From Perkinsus olseni (taxonomy: Eukaryota; Perkinsozoa; Perkinsida; Perkinsidae): DNA of 64,000 nucleotides. Where the stretch lies: the NCBI GenBank assembly GCA_013115135.1, contig JABANP010000014.1:62001-126000 (forward strand), read 5' to 3'. The notes below the pieces were generated by a model. It saw nothing but the letters and a program-made list of their open reading frames with translations, was not told where the DNA came from and did no database searches. Within the stretch, counting starts at the first letter, position 1. The number at the start of each line of letters is the position of its first letter. This document shows positions 57,366 to 64,000 of the stretch, piece after piece. Made by a program: the position numbers and the translations under genes.

Positions 57366-60066
57366 GGCAATCTAAACAACTGTGATACGCACGGAACGCC
57401 TTGACCAGGTGTAATGGGGTGTGCGTAGACCTAAGCTGCAGCGATGCCTGGGCCCAATTCCATACGCGAGCCGAATGTAGGTCCGGGGTTCAATCCCACC
57501 ATCGTGCATCTTTTGTGTTCCAGAGAAAGATATATTGGAGTGCTCCACCGCCTGTGTCCGAAAGACAGATTCTGCCGTGTCCCATTCCTCCAGCCAGCCG
57601 ACGGTCGTCGCGTCGTTTCACCACTAGCCTGCCTTTTTCGACTTCCGGGCCGACCAGACTGAACGCTGTCAGCTTGAAGTCTACCGTGAGAACATTTAGC
57701 GACCTCCGTTTGAATGACAGACTATCCGACTGTGACAATATCACCGGCCGTTCATCGGCCCTCTCTGAGCCTGCCCCTACCAGACCGTAAATTAGCTTCG
57801 AAAGCTCCCTTATGTGAAGGGGAAGAAACTCGATCGAGTAAGCTTGCTCGCGGCATATCTTTTTTCACGTATCTTGCCAGGTATAACAAGATCCTCGAGC
57901 CCAGGTTACGAGTGGGCCAACTCGGATCCGCCAATTCAACGCCCCGCTAGCTTCCCCCATAATAAGCTCTTCCTGCCGGTGGCGGTAAGCATATCTTTGG
58001 GGTCGATCAATAATTCAATTACGAAATACAAAATCATTTCTGGCATTGATTTTTACACGGAAAAGAGGCTTCCTAAATTGTTTCTAGAACTAGCTTGTAG
58101 AACGAGGAGTCGGTGTTTATTAAGCATGCTATTTCTAGAATGTCAGGTTCGTCCTCGTCGTGGATGCTTATGTAATCAAGTACTTACTAACGCAGAAGTC
58201 CCTAGCCCGTACAGCGCGGAGGACTACGACCTCGACGACACAGACGATTGCGACTCCCCCTTCAACTGGACAAAATTTGATGCCTTCGATCGATTCAGGT
58301 CGGATGGAGGTCGGTGATATTAACACTATTTCTTCCTCTCGCTAGGTTCGACGCTGTAGGTGTATGCAAATCCAGCGGTCAGCATATAATAATTGATGGA
58401 GACACACGGCGTCTCATAAACTCGCAGAGCCGAGATTATTCGGTACTGGGGTTGGGGCGATCGATGGTACGCGATGACGTGGGAGCTCATCGTCAAGTTG
58501 TAATTCGTGTATCATGTGGTCCACGAGGGAACGCCTGATGATAGAAGGCCGGCCATTGCTGCCATGAAGGGACACCCTAGCTTTTGAAAAATTGGGAATT
58601 TCATCTGCCGAAGTGCGAACTGTGAGTGGCATAATTCGCACTCCCCGTTTTCCCCGTATTTTTGAACCGGGGCCTAGAGCGTTAGGGCGATGGAAGAGGA
58701 TCTTACCCGGCTCTCGAAAGGCAAAGTGTCTTAGTGCCTTCCCAGTGTCATTCCCGATACTTCTTGTATCATGTCCGTTTTCGTATTAGGAGGAGACTGA
58801 CGCCTTCCGTTCCTACTGGGGCCCCTCCAATTATGAGGCATGGCGGAATCGACGGATGGAGACCCGTCACCGCAGCATGAGGAGCACCTCATCAACAATC
58901 AAATATAATCCCTGGCCATATGCGGTCAGAAGAGCGGAGCGAAGGGCTCATAGTAATACATAATGTTTGGTCGTTGTTCTAGTTGTCGGCAAGGGTTTAA
59001 GGTCCTACAGGCGTCTTCTGATTTCAGATGCGTACAAGGCCCGAGCTTATCTTTCGTGGAAGGATTGGCTTCGTGAGAATGCTTCGGGCCACAAGGACCT
59101 TGTGAGACCGACGATTGAAGATCGTCGATAGGATGTGGACTACCACTCGTGAAGATGTTCCTAGTCATGTAGTTGTACATGGTGGAAGGAACCCACGGCA
59201 ACAGCGCTGAGGGTGCAGAGGATCTGATTTAATGATACCCTTAGTAGATTCTAGTGTGGGTAGTGTTGGTATCTGAAGTTCTCACCAACACTACTACAAT
59301 TCTTAGTAGTATAAATGTCGCTGTCAATCAAGCAGTAAATTTACAAGTCGATGATGACTCTGTTCATACTTGAGTAGTGATGATAAAGTTTCCTGATAAT
59401 TCTTGACACTATTAGCTTCTTCTTGTTGGTACAACTCTGATACTTTATAACGGTTATCATAGTCATCGAGGTAGTACCTGTGTGTCAACCTCCGTTTACA
59501 AACTCTATATGATCATCGTTCCCTCCTGGTTGTTATGTCAACTACTGTCTGTTAAAACGTAGAGTGCTGCTGCTGCATCGCCCGCTGTACACTGCTAAAG
59601 TAGTTGTTGCAGCAGTAGCAGCATCAGGCAACAACTCTGTGGGTTTTGTATGTACCAGTGATAATCTTTTCATTGTACTTTAAAGGCTGTCGAGTTCTCA
59701 TGAAACCTGAAGGGGAGAGGTGCCCGTGCATCGTACTCGGGTTGCTGCTGCTCCTGCCTTTTCGCAGGACTAGTCGGGAGGAATACTTATCAGATTGATA
59801 AGGGGATCTCACAATTACCTGGTGGTCATCGGTTGTGGTGGATGAGAAGGCTGCTCGGATTGGAGCTGCGGTACCTTCCTAGCCGCAGCCTGATTCCCGC
59901 TCGGAGACTCCCACAGCCAGAGGCCCTCTGGCCCAGAGGCGCAGCTTACGCTACTGGACTTGTGGGAGTTCAAACGGCGACTTTCCGTGAAGGAATCCGG
60001 GGCGGTTGAGTTAGAGTCGTATCATGAGAGGATATGTTGTAGTTCGGGCAGTTGTCATGCCGTGCT
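57366..60066. other. 2.7-kb region without a supported gene
   Basis: Plus-strand open frames at 57714-58345 and others are of moderate length (one ends in an acidic stretch DLDDTDDCDSPFN) but show no domain or convincing splice chain. The region from about 59230 to 59650 is AT-rich and holds an inverted repeat (59260-59294). This is the emptiest part of the window. Confidence 0.3.
59260..59294. repeat. 11-bp perfect inverted repeat
   Basis: The arms gtagtgttggt (59260-59270) and accaacactac (59284-59294) are perfectly complementary around a 13-nt loop. The element lies in an AT-rich intergenic stretch. It could be a transcript hairpin, or the remnant of a small inverted-repeat transposon; no flanking duplication was identified. 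Confidence 0.5.
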
Positions 60067-61664
60067 ATGATGACTGCTTCCCACGAGACCGAAGCTTATA
60101 ACCGGTGCTCGGTGATGCGTGTCGGGGCCTTGAGGGCTCTCTGTAAGGAGAAGGGGCTTCCTTCTGACGGTGAGACCTTCATCTTGACCTGAACTGTATC
60201 TTCGACTGGTCGAGCTGAGATTCCTCTGTGATAATCTCAGGTCGCAAAGAAGATCTCGTGAACCGTCTATGTAACAATTGCAGCAGCTCCTATTCTGGTC
60301 TAATTAATGCAAGTACACCTTCAATCATCGGAGGCCCCTCGGCGGGGCCGGCGGCCACTTCAAAGCCTCCTGCTGATGCTACCACCTCCGATGGAGTCCT
60401 TTCTGAGGGAGGCATCACCACCCCTCATGAGTCTTCGGGGGAAGTAAGCCATCCTAGCGTACTTGCCATCTAGCGTGCTGTCCGCCGAGGAGGCGATTGC
60501 TTGCCAGGGTGATGGCAGCAGCAGCAGCCACCTCACCACTACGGAGCTCCATGAGCTGGCGAGCATTGCCGATGAGATCAGGCATATAAGAAAACAAACG
60601 GTAGGGCCCCTTCCCCTGGGTGAATAGACACCGCACCTGTTTGCTCTCTTCTGAAGGAGTTTAGCCTCCTGCGTGTAGCTGGGATAATAACCGACTATCC
60701 TCCGTCATGCCTCGCCTCTGACGGCCGCTACGGTGGAGCGCCCAAGTCTACACCCTATGGGGTAGGCTCAGGCCTTCTCGGTTCTGAATGGTAACCCCTC
60801 TTCCACCCTCAGTTCCCGGTCGCAGCTCCTACCTCCAGAGCTGCCGTCGCGTTGCGCCTGCGAGAACCGTATTGGCCATAGCAACGGGGGTGGTGATTCC
60901 CGTACAGCCTCTCCTTCATGATGATACTCATGGTAGCCGCTGTTGCGTGCGCAACAAAGCAGATGGTGGGCTCTGAAGGCCCACCCTCGCCGTTGACGGC
61001 AGGCCCGTAGTCTCCTCCTATGAAGTCCTGTTCATGTTGTCGAACGCTCTACCACCCAAGTTTCCCTCGGAGTGATCTGTCTGTCGCGTTTGAGTTGTCA
61101 AGGACGGGCCTGGAGTCTCACTGGTGGCTCACTAAGTAACGGTCCGCGACAGCCGCTACTTCCGCGTTGGGGCCCTCATCTACATCGTGAGTTTTGACAC
61201 TCTAGCGTACAGTCTCCATCCCTGCCTTATGAACGACCCTGCAGGAAATCAGAAGGCCCATGCCATAGAGGAGCAAACTGTGAGGACGATGGCGAGGTGA
61301 TAGAGGTTCCCTTATCCGCTCTTGCCCATCGAATCAAGCCAGGAATGCTTTAACGTTCAATTCGCTGTTGTGATGGTTTCTTGCGTTCAGGTATCTGCAC
61401 GGCCTCATCGAGAACCCAACAGACCCAGTTGAAGCTGCAAAGGCAGCGGCACTCTCCGTGGCTCGGGGATCAGGCCCCGAGACTGTGGAGGAGCGTCTGG
61501 CGTTGGACGGCCGCTCCTCTCTCTTGCCGTCTGAGGCTACCCTAGGTGATAAGGCGAGAAGGCGCGAACGAATCGTCGCATATGGTATCGTCTTGCTCCG
61601 AAATGACGGTTTATCTATTCCCAGTATATCGATAATCAGGGCGCCTTGTAGAGGGATGCTTTAG
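60067..61664 (+). CDS. SAP-domain protein, spliced; 3' extent uncertain
   Basis: The first exon, MMTASHETEAYNRCSVMRVG, continues ALRALCKEKGLPSD and splices (donor gtgaga, acceptor ctcag near 60240) to GRKEDLVNRLCNNC. Together these make a complete SAP helix-linker-helix motif, a DNA/RNA-binding module of chromatin-associated proteins. Further exons look coding: a low-complexity Ala/Pro/Ser stretch, LPSSVLSAEEAIACQGDGSS, LHELASIADEIRHIRKQTVG, RPVVSSYEVLFMLSNALPPK and, near 61390-61580, AAKAAALSVARGSGPETVEE. The downstream protein is not a family I know. A retroelement-encoded SAP protein is possible, but I found no reverse transcriptase or integrase motif. Confidence 0.5.
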
Positions 61665-63529
61665 TGGTTGCGATAGATTTGACGTGACGGCGATAGTGAC
61701 GGCGATACAAATCATCATGAGGCCCTGCCATGACGAGCTGTGTAATTGCTCATGAACTTTACTCGAATTCTGAATCCTCCTCAGGCGAGGTTGTCCGCTT
61801 TATAGCCTCGGGCAAGTGCCCTTCCCTACAACAGCTGTGGTCTCCTGCACGCCTACTCGAGCTCACCGTGTTGCAATATTTTCACGAGCTCGCTGTTGGT
61901 GAAACTACACGACGTCGAGAGGGTTACCGCTGGCTAGCTTCCTACGGGATATTAAGACAGCTGCCGCTTCCATTCCGACCCAGACTTGGGCGTCACCGAT
62001 GATCGAGCATCTTAGAGGAGCTGATGAAGTCCTCAGCGATGCGGAAGTTCGACAAGAACTACGCTGGCTTCTTATGCTGTGCATTGGTGCTCATGAGCAG
62101 CCTGGAGTCCGAGCAAATGGTGATAGGGCGGCCTGCTTACTGCAGTAGTTGGATTTCGTGCTGACGACCGTTGGAGTTACAGTCTGAGGCTTCAAGCCTC
62201 GAGAAGTTGAGTGTGGGTCCCTCGTTAGATGGTATTCGTGTGTCATTACCGTCGCGGAATGCATCATCACTTCGCCCTGGTGTTGGTTCCCTCTGGATCA
62301 CTACTCTTATCAGGGTATCGTCCTAGCTGCTCTAGCCAGCCTGCAGAAACCAGTGAGAAAAGGCGAGCGCGGAGCAGCTGGTCAAGACCGCCGAGAATCG
62401 AGCGGATCTAATGGCGCTACTGGAGATGCTCCGCGAATTCATAACTCTGTAGCGACAAGGACTTTTGTCCCACACCTGGAGCTGGTCCTCGTGCTTCAGT
62501 TCAACCGTGGAACAGCTGGGCAGATTGGGCCTTGATACCTTACAACTGGATACATGTGAGTACTTCTCTCTGGGACATCTTCCACGGGCTTTGCGAATCT
62601 CCGCTAGTAGTCTATTGAACGGTTCGGGCCGTACCCGGTAGGGCTCTTGTGAGCATCATCTAGTTTAAGGATACTCGAACGGCTCGAAGTTGGTATGAGG
62701 AGGATAATTTTCCTCCCTTTCAGTGACGCTGCGTTCCCGCCAGTGGATGAGCTTCCTTTCCGAGTGCAGAAAGCCGATAAAAGGAGCGCTAGAGATCATC
62801 GCAGTAGGGTTCGGCCTGCTGTCCTAGCTTTGGTCTATACCAACGTGGGTCCTCGTTCTTCATACCGGCTCATAGCCTTGCTGCCAACGCCCATCACAGA
62901 CCGTTACCGAAGTGCTGTCCGCGCGGCACAGAATGCTACGCCTCGCTAGAATACTGTTTTTCTTGGCATAAGGAAGAGTAGAGCTTCCTGGGCCTTCTAA
63001 TTTATCCCACCTGTGACTGCCGCTTCGGTCTTTGAGCACAGCGCTGCGGTTACTCCCGATACACACAGACATTTCCATTACACATAGCTTGGTCTCCTCC
63101 CCTCAGGCGATCTGGAAGGCCAACAGCAAATTGCGTGGACCCGAAGTGAGTCTCAAATTACTACTCACCGGACTTCGAATCATACACTCGCGTCGCTCAA
63201 ATTGCGCTGCGTACACTTTTCTCTCGAAGCTCGTTGCCATTATCGGCTGCTCATTCTCCTCAGCGCATACCACCTGAGGAGTTCCACAACGATGCGATCA
63301 GCCAAACTGATGTTCTATTGAGGCACGAAGTGACGTAAGCCTAGAGAACTGGCTCTGCAGTGTTTCTCGGGCGAGGCTGCCGGATACCTTCGGGAGGGGG
63401 GCTGCTCTCACATCGGATCATGGGCGGCGGATCTTGGAGACTGCCCGGAAGTTGACTATATGCTCTGCTTTTGGTAGGAGCTGGATCATCAACACGAGCC
63501 TCAGTGTCAATCGTGGACACGGTGGACAC
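61665..63529 (+). other. Coding-like fragments, gene not resolved
   Basis: Short plus-strand frames have protein-like composition, for example GEVVRFIASGKCPSLQQLWS, MIEHLRGADEVLSDAEVRQE, VEQLGRLGLDTLQLDTCEYF and FPPVDELPFRVQKADKRSAR. They could be further exons of the SAP gene or of a second gene. I could not chain them reliably, and no domain is recognised. Confidence 0.25.
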
Positions 63530-64000
63530 ATGGACCGGACAGCCAGCTCGTCGTCCTCGTCATCAGGAGCAGCAGGGACTCGAGCTGATCATGGAGAGGA
63601 TGGAAATGGTGAGCGTCCCCGAGCTATCGATTGGCTGAGCCCAACATTTCCACCGAGAAATGCTGCCTGTTCCCCAGCTCCCTCGCCCCCACAAAGCGAT
63701 GGAAGTGAGACATCTTCGCCCAGCCTCTTTCCTGACGGCTCCTCACCTGGGATGTCGCCTGCCAGCAGCTCGGACTTCGGCGAGAACAGGCTTCATAACC
63801 GCCGTCGCCGTAGGTCCCTGTTCCCTCTCGACGGGCCTGGGTGCTAATAGTCGTTGGTTTAGCTCGTCCTGATGGAGGTGAGGCCGAGCCAGCCCCTGAG
63901 GATGGCGGCTTCATGCGCCGTATGCGACGAAGTCTCGGAGCGCCGCGCCAGCTGGCAGACTTTGGAGTGCTCACCACTGCTCCCTGCGTACTGGACGTCG
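63530..64000 (+). CDS. 5' part of a Ser/Pro-rich gene running off the right edge
   Basis: The frame starts MDRTASSSSSSSGAAGTRAD and continues through RAIDWLSPTFPPRNAACSPA and a Ser/Pro-rich stretch to RLHNRRRRRSLFPLDGPG. Past a stop at 63845 a second open frame (PDGGEAEPAPEDGGFMRRMR) runs to the window edge and would need an intron to be joined. The composition suggests a disordered N-terminus. No function is assigned. Confidence 0.35.

Noticed and set aside
57470..57510. ggttcaatccc resembling a tRNA T-loop
   Set aside because: The stem bases do not pair and the upstream 60 nt do not fold into a cloverleaf.
63835..63866. 22-nt GT-AG segment (gtgctaatag...ggtttag) after LFPLDGPG
   Set aside because: It looks like a micro-intron, but removing it puts a stop codon almost at once in the next exon, so the frame does not support it.
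60067..64000. Retrotransposon body
   Set aside because: No reverse transcriptase, RNase H, integrase or long terminal repeat could be seen, so a mobile element is not claimed.

Overview
The window looks like nuclear DNA from a compact, intron-rich eukaryote, most probably a perkinsozoan alveolate (Perkinsus-like). The basis is mixed. Almost every recognisable protein is split by short GT-AG introns, mostly about 40-80 nt. Neighbouring genes are packed 20-210 bp apart. There is a RAP-domain organellar RNA protein, a ClpS adaptor with a hydrophobic leader (plastid-type import), and an unusual mix of metabolic genes. No rRNA, convincing tRNA, CRISPR array or bacterial operon is visible. Gene models below were built by eye from splice motifs and frame continuity, so internal exon ends are approximate unless stated.

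Layout. 0-12 kb: end of an unknown gene (+), a RAP protein (+), a UAA/SLC35B4-like nucleotide-sugar transporter (-), a DUSP+C19 ubiquitin protease (+), then an exostosin glycosyltransferase directly followed by, and perhaps fused to, an FkbM methyltransferase (+). 14-18.3 kb: four minus-strand genes in tandem: an unknown organellar membrane protein, an unknown protein, casein kinase 2 beta and a BSD-domain protein. 18.5-37.4 kb: a plus-strand series: a TFIIB-like cyclin-fold protein, phytochelatin synthase, a type-11 methyltransferase, condensin-II subunit G2, ClpS, the golgin tether p115/USO1, a TMEM198-like membrane protein and a GT8 glycosyltransferase. 38-57.4 kb: a minus-strand metabolic region: 3-hydroxyacyl-CoA dehydrogenase, a very-long-chain acyl-CoA synthetase, two tandem AA15-like lytic polysaccharide monooxygenases plus a decayed third copy, acetolactate synthase, an SCP2-type thiolase and a CAP-Gly (tubulin cofactor B-like) protein. 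57-60 kb is mostly non-coding. 60-64 kb holds a SAP-domain gene and other spliced coding fragments that run off the end.

Themes. Several genes serve the secretory and glycan pathways (nucleotide-sugar transporter, exostosin, GT8, p115). Three serve fatty-acid activation and beta-oxidation and lie on one strand within 18 kb. The two monooxygenase genes are intronless, unlike nearly all their neighbours, and look like a small tandem array under sequence homogenisation. Several otherwise intact genes have a frame break that a 19-28 nt GT-AG segment would repair. This is either a class of extremely short introns or a set of one-base assembly errors.
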